64,000 bases of DNA from Sphaerosporella brunnea (lineage: Eukaryota > Ascomycota > Pezizomycetes > Pezizales > Pyronemataceae), in the NCBI GenBank assembly GCA_008704415.1, contig VXIS01000059.1, forward strand, positions 124,001-188,000, read 5' to 3'. Of the stretch, positions 42,739-52,963 are shown in pieces. Each line of letters begins with the position of its first letter. Within the stretch, counting starts at the first letter, position 1. Made by a program: the position numbers and the translations under genes. The notes below the pieces were generated by a model, which searched no databases, had not been told where the DNA came from, and saw only the letters and a list, made by a program, of their open reading frames with translations.

Positions 42739-45197
42739 ATGGCCTCTACTGCAGCTGAACAGGCTTTGACAAAAAACACGTCCTCCGGATCCCGTGGAGG
42801 GCGGCACAGGCGAGGCGGCGGCGACAGTGCATCTGGCAGGGGCGGACGAGGTCGAGGAAGAGGGCGAGATGATGATAATAATAATGGTGATGCAGCAGCG
42901 GCACCAGGAGGGGGCCGCGGAGGACGACGACCCCGAGGCATAGGGCGAGGCGTAGGGCGAGGCGGGGAGGGGATACCTCAGCAAACGGACGGACATGTAC
43001 AAAACACGCTGAGGGTGGCTCCGGACGCTCCCCCGAAGGCGGATGGCGAGCAAACGGCATCGGACTCGGACAACGCCATTTGCTTCATTTGCGCGGATCC
43101 CGTCAGATACAATGCCGTCCCACCCTGTAACCACACTACATGTCACATCTGTTCCCTTCGACTGCGTGCTTTGTATAAGAGCAAGATGTGCGCGCATTGC
43201 CGGGTATGTGCATCTATGTTTGAATCTGCTGCAGATGTAGTTGCTAACGCTACCAGTAGACGGAATCCGAATTTGTGATCTTTACCAAGGATACGGAGAA
43301 ACTCTACGAGGAGTTTAAAGACGCCGAAATCATCGCTCAGAATAATGCTCTCGGGATCAAGTATGATGATCAGGCGATATGTGACGATGCCACTCTATTA
43401 CTGCGCTACAACTGTCCAGACCCTTCGTGTGACAGGGCATGCCTGGGATGGCCGGATCTTCACCGTCACGTCAAAGTCGAGCACGGTCGTTCTATGTGGT
43501 GAGTATCGCGGGGAGTGTTGATCTGAAATATGCTGACAAACTTCAGTGACCTCTGTACTCGCCACAAGAAAGTCTTCACGCACGAACATGAACTCTTTAC
43601 AGCCGCTGAATTGCGTCGACACGAAAAGCATGGAGACGATGCTCCTGGATCAGACAATCAGAGTGGTTTCCGAGGTCATCCGGAATGTGGATTCTGCAAC
43701 CAGCGCTTCTATTCCGGGGATGAACTGTGGGAGCACTGTCGCGACAAGCACGAACGTTGTCACATATGTGAACGGAATCGCCGCGCAGATGTTTCGCCCC
43801 AATACTACATGAACTATGATACTCTTGAAGGTCATTTCAGGAAGAAGCACTTCCTGTGTTCAGACAACGAATGCCTGGAAAAGAAGTTTGTGGTGTTTGA
43901 GAACGAAATCGACCTCAAAGCTCATCAACTGGAGGCGCATCCTAACGGACTCAGCAAGACCGCAAGACGGGACGCTAGGCGCATTGATATGAGCAACTTC
44001 GAGGCACAGGCACCCCGAAATGACCGGAGGGGTAGGGGACGTGGAGGACGTGGAGGACGAGGACGCCAGGAGCTGGACGATGTCCCCGTCAGAACCGAAC
44101 AGAACATGACCAGAGCAGAAATCGCATACCATCGGACTCAGCAGCTCGCCATCCAAAGTGCCCAGTCGACCACCTCGAGAACCTTTGGAGGCCAGCTCTC
44201 CGAACCAAGCTTCGGGGCTAGACCAGCGCCGCAGCCAGCCAGACCGGAGGCGCCACCACCTCGTCCGCCGCCTGGCCAGGTCCCCGGAAATATACCGGCA
44301 GCGCAGCCATCCAACACAGCAGCGTTTCCCCCGCTTTCTGCTACTCGTCCCGCGACATCACGCGCCCAGAACCCACCGCGCCCTTCGCAGCCAGCGGCGC
44401 CAACCCAGAACTCAACCGAGGCGCGTCAGCTGCGGCACGCGGCGGTCATCGAGCGTGCCAGCAACATGCTCCGCAACGACGCAACCAAAATGCCGTTGTT
44501 CCGTAACTACATCAGCAAGTTCCGCGGCGAGGCTATCAGCGGTGACAGCCTTGTCGACTCCCTCTGGAGCCTCTTCGACGTCAGCGCAAAGGAGCTGAAC
44601 ACGCTCATCAACGAAGTCGCAGAGCTCTACGAAGATGAGAACAAAAAGAGGGATCTCCTCAAGGCTTGGAACAACTGGAAAGCCATCAACGAGGACTACC
44701 CGCCCATTGCTGGCGCCTCCTCGCAGTCGGCCTCTACCTCCACCACCGCCAACCGCGTTTTGAAACTTAAGAGCTCTACAGCACGCTCTGGCCGCTCGGC
44801 CGCCGCCTCCGCCTGGGGAACCGCAGCTTCTTCCTCTTCCTCATCCTCCAACCCGTTCCCGTCCCTCGCCCAGTCTAACCCCAACCGTGTTGGCAAGGGA
44901 GCGGTGTCGGCCACCCCTTGGGTCGCTCCCAAAGCTTCGTCCTCGTCGTCATCGGCGGGCGTAGTCGCCGGAAGCAGAAAGGAAGACTTCCCTAGCCTCC
45001 CCCCTAAGAAAATGCCCGCGAACTGGACCCCCATCACGCCGCGCGACCGCTGGGGCTCGGCGCCCGCAACGAACGCGTGGGCTCCCTCGCCGAATGCTGT
45101 GGCGCAGGAGCACGAGGATGAGGACACCGGTGCGGCCACTAACGGCCGCAAGAAGAAGGGTAAGCAGAAGCAGTTGCTGTTTCATGTTGGGTTGTGA
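42739..45197 (+). CDS. HEL2: Hel2/ZNF598 RING E3 ligase of ribosome quality control
   Basis: E3 ubiquitin ligase that senses collided ribosomes and ubiquitinates 40S proteins. Three exons from the ATG at 42739: an RGG-rich N-terminus (GRGGRGRGRGRDDDN), the RING CFICADPVRYNAVPPCNHTT with CHICSLRLRALYKSKMCAHC, an intron near 43203-43258, then VIFTKDTEKLYEEFKDAEII. After the second intron (43501-43546) come C2H2 fingers (CDLCTRHKKVFTHEHELFTA, ECGFCNQRFYSGDELWEHCR, CHICERNRRADVSPQYYMNY). DARRIDMSNFEAQ and a second RG box follow. The C-terminal half is Pro/Ser/Ala-rich with RAPRP-type low complexity and a helical segment (SLWSLFDVSAKELNTLINEV). Length and order match fungal Hel2. Confidence 0.94.
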
Positions 45198-45783
45198 TTG
45201 GGCATAGTATAATCTTAGAGGAGTTGTTGCGGGGCGTATTTGGTGTCTGGATTTCTGATTCTGCTTCTGCTGTACTGATAGTGAGCGGAGCCTTTGACCT
45301 GATCGGTCATGTAGGTTGCTCCCGACATTCTTTTTCCAAAGAAATTTCATCGCGAGTGTGTTGCTTCGAGTGAGTGAGACAAGCGGGAAACGTTTGTAGT
45401 TTTTCTCAGAGCGGTGTCCGACGAGTGATTTTCAGTGACTTTTGTAAGCAGAGTTGGTTTCATCGTCACCCATCTCCGACATTGAAATGCAGAGGGTCAG
45501 AACCAAATCCCATGGTATACTCATCACTCCGAATAGCTGCTGAGTTCATCAAGGTCCCCGCTCCCCGTATACAGATTTGGAGTGGTTCTACAGCCAGTGG
45601 AAGCCGCAGTCCCTGCGGTACGGGAATCCGGTCTTCACGTCCACTGTAGTTATGTCACGTTATGAGTTTTTCCGCTCGAATCCAGACATCATAAAGTGTG
45701 TATATCAACCCTGAGGATGGGGGCAATATCAGGATGGCTTCCCAGCAGATGAGTGCGAGTCTTCGTTCATCGCCGACGTAGAC
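45198..45783. other. Intergenic, no gene
   Basis: Region downstream of HEL2. I see no gene; the second LINE-family relic starts at its right end. Confidence 0.5.
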
Positions 45784-46197
45784 ATGGCCGCCGCTGGGGC
45801 GGCCATGCACCAACAGCCCACGGATAACAACATCGCGGTCTACTCAGACGGCTTACGACTGGACAACGGAGCATACGGTTACGCGGCCGTAATTCAAGCC
45901 AACGCCGAGAAAGCAGACGACTGGAGAGTCGCATCCGCCTTCGTTGGAGACAACAAGGAAGCATACGACGCGGAGCTCTTCGGAATCGCTGCAGGCCTGG
46001 AACTAGCGCTCACCCTCCCCACAGCCGGACAGTGGGTGCTGCCTCGGATATGCGGTGCAGAGGCTGCATTGGGAGCCCTGGGTTGGTCGACGGAATACCA
46101 CTGGGTGCCAGGACATGCCGACGTGCACGCTTTCCCCAAACCCGCAAATAAGCAGGACGCAGGCTTGCCCGGTACGTATCACGGTAGGTGGTCATGA
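45784..46197 (+). pseudogene. RNase H domain relic of LINE ORF2
   Basis: A frame of about 137 codons with the first two acidic residues of RNase H (YSDG, DAELFGI) and the distal HVPGH-like block WVPGHADVH. The intervening beta-strand with the third Asp is missing: the reading jumps from LALTLPTAGQW to the helix EAALGALGW. A truncated relic, not a host gene. Confidence 0.7.
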
Positions 46198-46516
46198 GGG
46201 AAAAATCGGGCATGAAATCATGCGGATGTTGGCCAAGTTTACGTATCAAGGCAACTGCATGTCCACGCGGAATTTTGTTGATCTGAGAGTGGTCGCACGT
46301 ACAGGTAGCTGCCGCAAAATCAACGGTATGGTCCGTGCCATTGAACGTAGTTACTCAGCCTGCAGAATCACTGCCCCGTTCAACCAAACGATGCTGTGCA
46401 TCATCCACAGAGTTCCAACCGCTGCTTCGAACCCCGACAGTGAACTAAACAGTTGCCCTTTGTACAGCGCGGGCGGGCTTGTTTCCTCTGCCGGGTCCAT
46501 TGGTCAGTCGAGAGGT

Positions 46517-46640
46517 GGTAGGTGGTGTGTTGGTGGGCGGCGCATGCTTGCTGCTTTACCCACTGGCTGTGGGTTTGGGGGAGGCTTCGATGGTAGGTGG
46601 TGTGTTGGTGGGCGGTGCAGGTTGCCCGTTGCTTTGCCCG
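46517..46640. repeat. 75-bp tandem repeat, about 1.7 copies
   Basis: GGTAGGTGGTGTGTTGGTGG begins at 46517 and again at 46592, a period of 75 bases (25 codons). The second copy fades after about 48 bases. Confidence 0.85.
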
Positions 46641-46848
46641 TAGACTGCACAGAGCTGCCGTCAAGCGTAGACTGCTTGCCAGGAAACCTCGAGGACGTCC
46701 CAAGGAACGCAGGCCGCGTAACGCTGAACGGCAACGCCGCACTCGTGCAGCCCAAGCAGCTGAAGCAGCTGAGGTGCCTGACAATACTCCGCAACGCTGT
46801 ACACAGTGTGGAGGTATTGTACATAATTGCTGCACCTGCAACCTTTAG
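46597..46848 (+). pseudogene. Transposase C-terminal zinc knuckle relic
   Basis: The last about 80 codons read a basic AT-hook-like RKPRGRPKERRPRNAERQRR and then CTQCGGIVHNCCTC, a CX2CX4HX4C knuckle just before the stop. Such tails occur in fungal and plant DDE transposases (pogo, Mutator-like). No catalytic core is found upstream. It lies inside the broken LINE copy. Confidence 0.5.
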
Positions 46849-47059
46849 TCGGAGATCACACATGATGTGGCAGACTTTGCAGGGCATACTGCTATAGACA
46901 ATGCAAAATCCAAAACTACTTTTGTGGACTGCATTTTTTTGTTTTGGGGGGGTTGCAAATAGCGTTAGGGGCATTTTGGTTTCATTTCTTTTTTTTTTTT
47001 TTTTTTTTTTCGACCGATGGCATTTTGGAGGAAAGGGGAACCTCAATGGCAGGTTGGAA

Positions 47060-47240
47060 TAGTTTCAAAAGCGATGCCATAATCGAGGTTTGCCGAAAAA
47101 AGTAGTCGGACACTCACAGCCAGGCCACGCAGCGAAAAATCGATAACTTCTCTGGATCTCAGTCAAAAAATTTGGAAGAAGTCTCAAAATCAAGAGATAG
47201 CAGTTGAAACCCTTCAGGCATAAAGAATTTGTGCTGACGA
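47060..47240. other. Non-coding stretch within the nested insertion
   Basis: A T run (46989-47010) precedes it and three GCATTTTGG words occur around 46970-47265. No gene; the origin of this segment is not recognised. Confidence 0.4.
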
Positions 47241-48133
47241 TTTTTCTTTGCGCTGTTGCATTTTGGTGGGGTACCCGCGGGTTGGGCGTCAAAAGCCAAG
47301 AAGACCCTAGCAGCGCGCTTCTACCAGCCATACCTCCTATGGACCGGACGCCGAGCAGACGACAAATGCTGGTGGTGCGGATCCCGCGACACCCAGTCTC
47401 GAGACCATCTCTTTCAGTTCGGCAAGAGGTGGAAAAGCGAGCAAATGGAACTTTGGAAGGCAGTAAAGAGGACGCCACCAAAGAGGGTGGAAAGAAACGC
47501 TGGCCAGTTATCCGGTAACGGCCCTGCTAGCGGATGATAGGTGCACGAAGGCTGTTCTGTCTTTCCTTAGCACTACTAAGGTGGGAGCTTGGCCTGGGCG
47601 GGGCATCATGTCATGGAGGACGCTCTACGACCTCTCCTTTAGCTTTTCCTATGTCCTCTGATATGTGCCTTCCCCTACCTTTTCTCACGACTCTCATAGC
47701 TCTCATTAGTGCGACTAAAACTCTGGCGCGGTTTCCCTGTTTCTCCTTTCCTTAAGATAGCCGCAGGCCCCAGCAGTAGACCTTGGTCTAAGGGGTAGCA
47801 TAGTCTATTTTTCTATGTGTCATGGCCGCAAGCGGCCGAATACATTAGGGGTGTTCACGACCCTAAATTTACAACACGGATTTTCGGCTGAATTCGCGCC
47901 TAGATCCCTGCAGAATTCGACTTGCCGTGAATATTCTGGAGCGGAGCCGAGCTTTAGCGACCACACTGAATGAAAGCAACTGCGCCGTGTGAGCACATAT
48001 GACTTTACATCAAGGAGTAAAGGTCTACAATGCCTGTCTGCCGCTTATTATGTTTTACAATGCCCGACCGGTTTTAACTACCCGCACCACAACAAAATAA
48101 CGCGCGAAGAAAACAACAAGGGGATCTGGAGAA

Positions 48134-48371
48134 TTTTGTTAAAACAGCCGCTGGCGGCACCAGGAAGAATGGGAGGACGGCGATTGGCAGAAGACAGGCG
48201 TCGTCTCGGCAGTGCGCGGCCTGACAGCCGAAAAGTTAAAACGTTCTGCTGCCAACAGCAGCTTTTAGCGCCGTTGCAAGTGGTGGTCTTGCGTCACAGC
48301 GTAGTTGAGAGCGTGCTCCCATCCTTCCTGGTGCCGCCAGCACTGCCCAGCAGCGGCTGTTTTAACAAAGA
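48134..48371. repeat. Nested inverted repeat inside the 48-kb element
   Basis: TTTTGTTAAAACAGCCGCT and GGCGGCACCAGGAAGAATGG on the left match the reverse complement of 48317-48371; the right arm carries an extra 13-14 bases. CTGGAGAA occurs on both flanks and could be an 8-bp target duplication, though its spacing to the arms is not symmetric. Confidence 0.75.
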
Positions 48372-48425
48372 AGAGCTGGAGAAGAGGCTGCTACGGGAGC
48401 CCTGGGAGGCCGCGGCGAAGTGATG

Positions 48426-48713
48426 TCACGGCGCCCAGAACGTGAATGAGTACAATTTGAGCACTTCTATCGACAAAGACCGAAGAAATTCAGAGTCCGG
48501 GAGGGAGCGCTCTGCAGTTTCGCACATTGTGGCCTTCCCCTCTACAGCGAGAACATCGTTGAACCCGATCTGGACATCCAGAGCACCAATAAAAGCAGCG
48601 CGGCGTGCACGCTGTTCCCCCACTGTAAGACGTGCCGTTGGGAGACGGCCTCGTATGCGCGGCGACGGCACAGAGATGCGGAAACCTTGCAACAATTCTC
48701 TTCTCTCAGCCAC
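48426..48713 (-). CDS. Unrecognised 95-codon ORF in the 48-kb element
   Basis: The frame reads a basic N-terminal half (SPRIRGRLPTARLTVGEQRA) and a more hydrophobic C-terminus (ERSLPDSEFLRSLSIEVLKL). I do not recognise a family. It may be a remnant of the element's own protein or chance. Confidence 0.2.
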   Translation of the reverse strand: MAERRELLQGFRISVPSPRIRGRLPTARLTVGEQRARRAAFIGALDVQIGFNDVLAVEGKATMCETAERSLPDSEFLRSLSIEVLKLYSFTFWAP

Positions 48714-48822
48714 AGACCGGCATTATGGACTTTTCTCTTTTTTTATGCGTTGTTTTGTTGTGGTGCGGGTATTTAAAACCGGTTGGGCATTATAAAACAT
48801 AATAAGCGCCAGACGGGCAGTC

Positions 48823-49080
48823 TACACTAAACCTAAAGGCGCGTAGCGCGCGTCAAGATGACTCGGCGCGCGAATATACGTGCGCGCGCTTACTATCTTT
48901 AGAGGGGTATCTGCCATGTTCGGCTTCGGTCCCAGTGATCGCGCTTGCATCATGTCGACATCGCACACCCGAATTTCTTCAGCCAGCCGTCAGCCAGCGG
49001 ATAAGCCAGACCTTGAGTACCCCCTATTATGAATTACTTGTTGCAGAATACATGAGTGACACTTGGTGCTGCAGCTCGCG
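48823..49080. other. Intergenic, CpG-rich
   Basis: Unusually rich in GCGCGC words (48840-48890). No gene seen. Confidence 0.5.
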
Positions 49081-49090
49081 ATATATAAAG
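49081..49090 (+). promoter_or_regulatory. TATA box
   Basis: ATATATAAAG, followed 26 bases later by ATG and an open exon ending at a GTATGT donor. It is the clearest TATA box I noticed and may drive the CorA-like gene. Confidence 0.45.
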
Positions 49091-49106
49091 CCTTCACAAA
49101 CCCCGC

Positions 49107-49171
49107 ATGGCCTCAAACCCCATCATCTCAAACACCACGCAGATACTAGTATCCAGAAGAACAACCCAAAG
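49107..49171 (+). CDS. Possible first exon (MASNPIISNTTQ...) of the CorA-like gene
   Basis: An ATG 26 bases past the TATA box opens a 65-base stretch encoding MASNPIISNTTQILVSRRTT and ending at donor GTATGT at 49172. I could not find the next exon with certainty, so its link to the gene at 49396 is inference. Confidence 0.3.
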
Positions 49172-49395
49172 GTATGTCTCCAACCGTCTCTGAGTAGATG
49201 GACAAAAGGGAGGTCGAGTGAACCTGTGTATTGATCGGGTGCGTGTGCTAGCTATAGGGCAGACTTCCGTCGACTTACGGAGCGGAAATCCACTTGGCAT
49301 TCCAGGTTCGCTCAGCCTAAACAGCTCCGGATACCTACATATTTTTAGGCATAAGACTGTTCGGCTGACCGCCATGATTAGAAACTAATTCCTGT

Positions 49396-51071
49396 ATGGT
49401 TGAACAATTGGTCCACGCACATTATACAACGAAGAGCGCCCTTGTTAAGCTCTTGACGAGGGAATTCGGCCCCAGCGGCTTTACGATAGAGGTGAATTGC
49501 GCTACCTATTGTTCAGTCCGTTAGGATATCTACTAAATATCTCTAGTTAAATGGCCATCATTGGGTACTAAGAATCCCTAGAAGGCTCACTGAAGTAAGC
49601 ATTCTTCACGCAATCTGGGTTAGGTGCTTAATCACAGGACTAATTAACCCTGGGTGAATGGCAGGCAGAAATCCTGGGATGTCATGAGGAAGAATTTTAG
49701 CAGGCCTTAAAGTCGCAGTTGCATTTTGGTATATGGCTGGGTTTCATAATCAAAGGCATAGTTTTGGAAAGTGAAATTCTATCGTTTCTCGCTTCGTTGA
49801 TACTATTCGCTCTCGTTCCAAGATCCATTTCCTCTTGTCCAAACTTAAACCTAGAGCTAAGATACTATGCATGGAGAGTAATTGAGGGCTGAGTGGTCGT
49901 TATCATACAGCCACTGCAACTGCCGGGCAGCTGTGAGGGGTCGGAGGGCCGCAGCATACTCGAACGAGCTAGAGAATCAGAGCAGTTCGGTATGATGATC
50001 TAAATTGGGAGAACAAATAAAGCCCGACAGAGAGTATGGGGATAGGTGCCCGCGATTGATGTGGTACGATCACATGGGACTGTATCAAAAATACAACGAC
50101 GAGAAGAAAGAATCTGTTTATATCGTTCTGTGTGCGTCGGAGGCGGCCAAAGAAAACCTATCCAAGGCTTTCCAATCCGAATCGACTGTTTCAAGGCCGA
50201 TGTTGATGATCTCCGTCTTCCTAAACAGCTCCGAGAGGAGCTGGCGCGCCTTGATCAACTACCTTGAGTCGCAATTGCTAGACATTGTATAACGAAAACT
50301 ATTCCGTGTGGGTTCGATCGAAAGCTAATTCGATGGACAGGAGGGTAAAGCACTGTGTCAGGAAGTCTTTCTCACTTTCAAGGACTGTCAAAACCTCTTA
50401 AGGTTGCGGAATAGGGTTTCGGAAGTCCACTATTCCCTCAAAGGAGCGCTCTCGGTTGCGGGGGGTTACAAGGCTCATTGCGAAGACCTGGTGCGCCTTG
50501 GGGTAGAAGGTGTCGATGAATCGACTTTTCTCCAGATCGAACTATTTTCAGCAACGATAAAAGGCCATATCGACAGCACGGAGCGACTGTTGGCTCAGAT
50601 CGAAGGCATGTCAAAAATCGTGAGTGCCCATGCAGCAATTGACCCATGAAAATGATTCAACGAGTACATACTGACCTCTCCGCCCTCAAGATATACCAAG
50701 CTTTGACGTATGGCATGGCAAGCGACACGAAAGAAGAGAGTAAGGCGGCGCAGAAAGATGCACGCTCAATGAAGACCTTGACTTTCATTGCAATGCTTTA
50801 TCTTCCGGCATCTCTGGTTGCGGTATACTGCTTCTCACTCGTCGGTTGGAAGGCTGTCCTGACAACACTGCAGAGTATATTTAGCTCGAATCTCATACAG
50901 TCGGTCCAGGTCGAAGGGAGCAAAACCCGTTTCGTGTTGACGACTCAGTTCTGGACCTATCCGGTGGTCACATTCTCGTTGATGGCGTTGACTTTGGTCT
51001 CTGTCTCGGTATGGCATTGGCGATTGGAGAGAAAGCGGGGGCCGCTTCACGAACCTTTGGCAAACGCGTAA
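49396..51071 (+). pseudogene. CorA-like fungal membrane protein, probably decaying
   Basis: Resembles fungal CorA-like proteins, with a long helical cytoplasmic part and two C-terminal membrane segments; transport is unproven for the fungal clade. Exons in phase: 49396-49491, 49547-49594 (LNGHHWVLRIPRRLTE), then from 49665 AEILGCHEEEF and an in-frame TAG at 49698-49700. Coding resumes by about 50005 (WYDHMGLYQKYNDEKKESVY to ALINYLESQLLDI), then a GTATAA-AG intron leads to EGKALCQEVFLTFKDCQNLL and VDESTFLQIELFSATIKGHI. After an intron ending in CTCAAG comes IYQALTYGMASDTKEESK, KTLTFIAMLYLPASLVAVYC (membrane 1) and WTYPVVTFSLMALTLVSVSV (membrane 2). The stop, or an exon I missed, decides whether it is broken. 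It sits between transposon relics. Confidence 0.6.
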
Positions 51072-51351
51072 CTAACTTTGCCCTTTAAAAAAAAGAGAGG
51101 AACTGGTGTGTACAATTAGCCAGTTCATAATCTCTTGTCTCTGTTGACGTTCCGTGTCGCAACACGCTCACGGGTAATCACTCTTGGGCCGTTGTACATG
51201 TGCACAGGGCGGCATGACGGTCGTAATCTTGATGGGTGAACCAAAACGAAAACAAAAACTACAGTAGGAGGGATTCCCATGTAGCCACCACCATAGTACT
51301 AACCTCGCGATACGCTGCGTAACTACTCTAGGGCTGAGCGGACAGCATGGG
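51072..51351. other. Intergenic, nothing recognised
   Basis: A short gap between the CorA-like gene and the LINE tail fragment; no gene. Confidence 0.5.
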
Positions 51352-51490
51352 ACGGCTTTTTTTTTGTTTTAATCATATTGTTTTCGACCGCTTGCGGTCA
51401 TAGCATATAGAGAGACTATGCTACCCCTTAGGCTAGGCCTACTACTGGGGCCTGCGGCCCTTCTAAGGAAATGTAATCAAGAAAACCGCA
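51352..51490 (-). mobile_element. 3' end fragment of the second LINE family
   Basis: On the minus strand: GGCCGCAGGCCCCAGTAGTA, CTAAGGGGTAGCATAGTCT and the hairpin GACCGCAAGCGGTC, then ATATGATTAAAAC and an A tail (T run at 51358-51367 on plus). The same order occurs at 47760-47870 and, partly, at 54690-54790. How far the copy extends past 51490 is unclear. Confidence 0.75.
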
Positions 51491-51724
51491 CCAGGCGAAA
51501 GGAAGTATTCTCGCTTGCCTCCACAAAGGTAAGACGTTCGATACGTGGCAGCAAAAAAATTCAACTTTTTGCCAGTACACCTAAAGAAATGACCGTGACC
51601 CCTCTGCCTAACCATGCTCTCTATCCATTGTAGTTGTTCCCACCTCCCCGCACCATCACCATCCTGAGATTCCCGTGAAAGTCGTCGCACCACAGCTCAG
51701 TCGTTAGTTTTGCGTAACTAGCAG

Positions 51725-52282
51725 CTAAAACAAGCGGATAGCAAGATAGAAAGGATCCTTAGAGCCCACTGGGGGTGAGTAGAAGCTTTGCAGGGTTGAG
51801 TAAACTAGGGGGAGGGAACGTACTCTATCAATCAATTCCTGCGGTAGCCTTTCCCATTCTTCCATTAAAGCAACCTTGACAGCTTTAACTGTCTCACGCG
51901 AGTTGCTGCAGTGCTGGAAACCACGCTTCGCCATCATGTCCTTGAGATATCGCCAGGCTTGCTCGCTCATGTTCAAGTCCAGCGAGTTTGACGGCCAATC
52001 GCACCGATCGATGCCTTGCCTATGCACCTCCTCGGTGTCCAGCCTCGCTGCTTTGGTGCGGTTGCCTGTGTTGTCTTCGCAAAGCCAGTGCTGCTGTCCT
52101 GTTTCCCACTGCAGCTGATGCACCCGATTGTGCAGAACTTTCTTGCGGTAGAGAAACCAATCGAGACCTCCACCTTTGCTTCTGGACTCCCACCTCCTGT
52201 TTAAACCCCCATTCAGGGCGTCGAGACATTCTCCGGGGCTGATCTGGTACTCGGATGGCATTGTGGTTTCGAAGCTCTTCAT
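51725..52282 (-). pseudogene. Tc1/mariner transposase remnant (DDE_3)
   Basis: Reads the C-terminal part of a DDE transposase: LHNRVHQLQWETGQQHWLCE, then EDNTGNRTKAARLDTEEVHR (second catalytic Asp) and DRCDWPSNSLDLNMSEQAWR, equivalent to WPxxSPDLNPIExxW with the catalytic Glu kept. I count 36 residues between Asp and Glu. Next is LMEEWERLPQELIDRVRSLP. The first Asp and the DNA-binding domain are absent, so it cannot be active. Confidence 0.8.
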
Positions 52283-52323
52283 TCATGGTGGCAAGCATCC
52301 AATGCTCATCCGTTCCAGGAACA

Positions 52324-52348
52324 AACTCAGAAACAAGAGACTCGACGG
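52324..52348. repeat. 25-bp inverted repeat, left copy
   Basis: AAACTCAGAAACAAGAGACT plus CGACG; the exact reverse complement is at 52551-52575. Confidence 0.9.
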
Positions 52349-52420
52349 CGAGAATAATTTCTGAGCCAGCCAGCGTACTTTTCAGCGGAAAAACGACATA
52401 AGTAAGTGGCAACGCGATAG

Positions 52421-52963
52421 TACTTGCTGCTGGTACCGTGTTTTTTGGAGAGAGGATGTTCGGGTGCCTTGGGCCCATTTTCACAAATCCGCGAATCTGG
52501 TATCACATTTCATCCACACCTGACACATTTTTCTACTATTCTATCCGCAACGTCGAGTCTCTTGTTTCTGAGTTTATGCAGTATTGTGAAATTAAGTCTA
52601 AGAAGGTGCTGAGACCAACGGCACGTTTCGAAGACCAGCAAAGGAGTCAACGCTGCAGAAGAATAAAACCCGGCAACAAGCCAGCTAGTATACAATATAG
52701 GAGCCGTAGTGGTAAGTTATGGTAGTCAAGCAAAGGAAAACAAGCAAGGGCCCTCTTAAACTCCAATTTCAGTAATAAAAAAAAAGAAAAAAAAAAAAAA
52801 AAAGATGGAAGAAGGAAGGAAGGAAGAAATGAAAGGAACCCATTCCCACTTCTCAATGGACTTTGCCTTACTCAAAAGCGCTGTAATCATAGAAATGCAG
52901 TTAGAAAACACAAAATTCCAGATCAAGTGTAACAAAGCAAAAAACAACCGCAAAACACACCAC
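52421..52963. other. Intergenic, relic repeats and A runs
   Basis: Contains the right copy of the 25-bp inverted repeat (52551-52575), a plus-strand frame reading VESLVSEFMQYCEIKSKKVL-like sequence, and A-rich tracts at 52776-52804. No intact gene. Confidence 0.5.

Larger units (their letters stand above)
45784..47870 (+). mobile_element. Second LINE family, 5'-truncated and broken copy
   Basis: Remains of an ORF2 C-terminus. 45784-46197 reads an RNase H domain (VYSDGLRLDNGAYGYAAVIQ, EAYDAELFGIAAGLELAL, YHWVPGHADVHA) but lacks the segment that carries the third catalytic Asp. 47250-47520 reads KCWWCGSRDTQSRDHLFQF, the C-terminal Cys-His finger. The 3' untranslated part includes GGCCGCAAGCGGCC at about 47823-47836 and ends near 47870 without its tail. 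The two halves are separated by about 1 kb of foreign sequence (46200-47200) with a transposase-like zinc knuckle. Clearly inactive. Confidence 0.75.
48030..48822. mobile_element. DNA element with about 70-bp inverted ends
   Basis: About 48033-48102 and the reverse complement of 48747-48818 agree over about 70 bases with few mismatches (blocks CGCTTATTATGTTTTA, CCGGTTTTAA and TACCCGCACCACAACAAAA). The about 640 bases between hold no transposase I can recognise, only a 95-codon minus-strand frame (48426-48713). A second inverted pair is nested inside (48134-48371). Target duplication is uncertain. Confidence 0.8.
51725..52420 (-). mobile_element. Tc1/mariner relic, likely source family of the MITEs
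   Basis: The right border at 52420 is the MITE end (GGCAACGCGATAG then TA), preceded by the subterminal sequence TTTCTGAGCCAGCCAGCGTA found in both MITEs. Its interior codes a decayed mariner transposase on the minus strand. The left inverted end is missing, so the copy is truncated at about 51725, near the LINE fragment. Confidence 0.8.
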
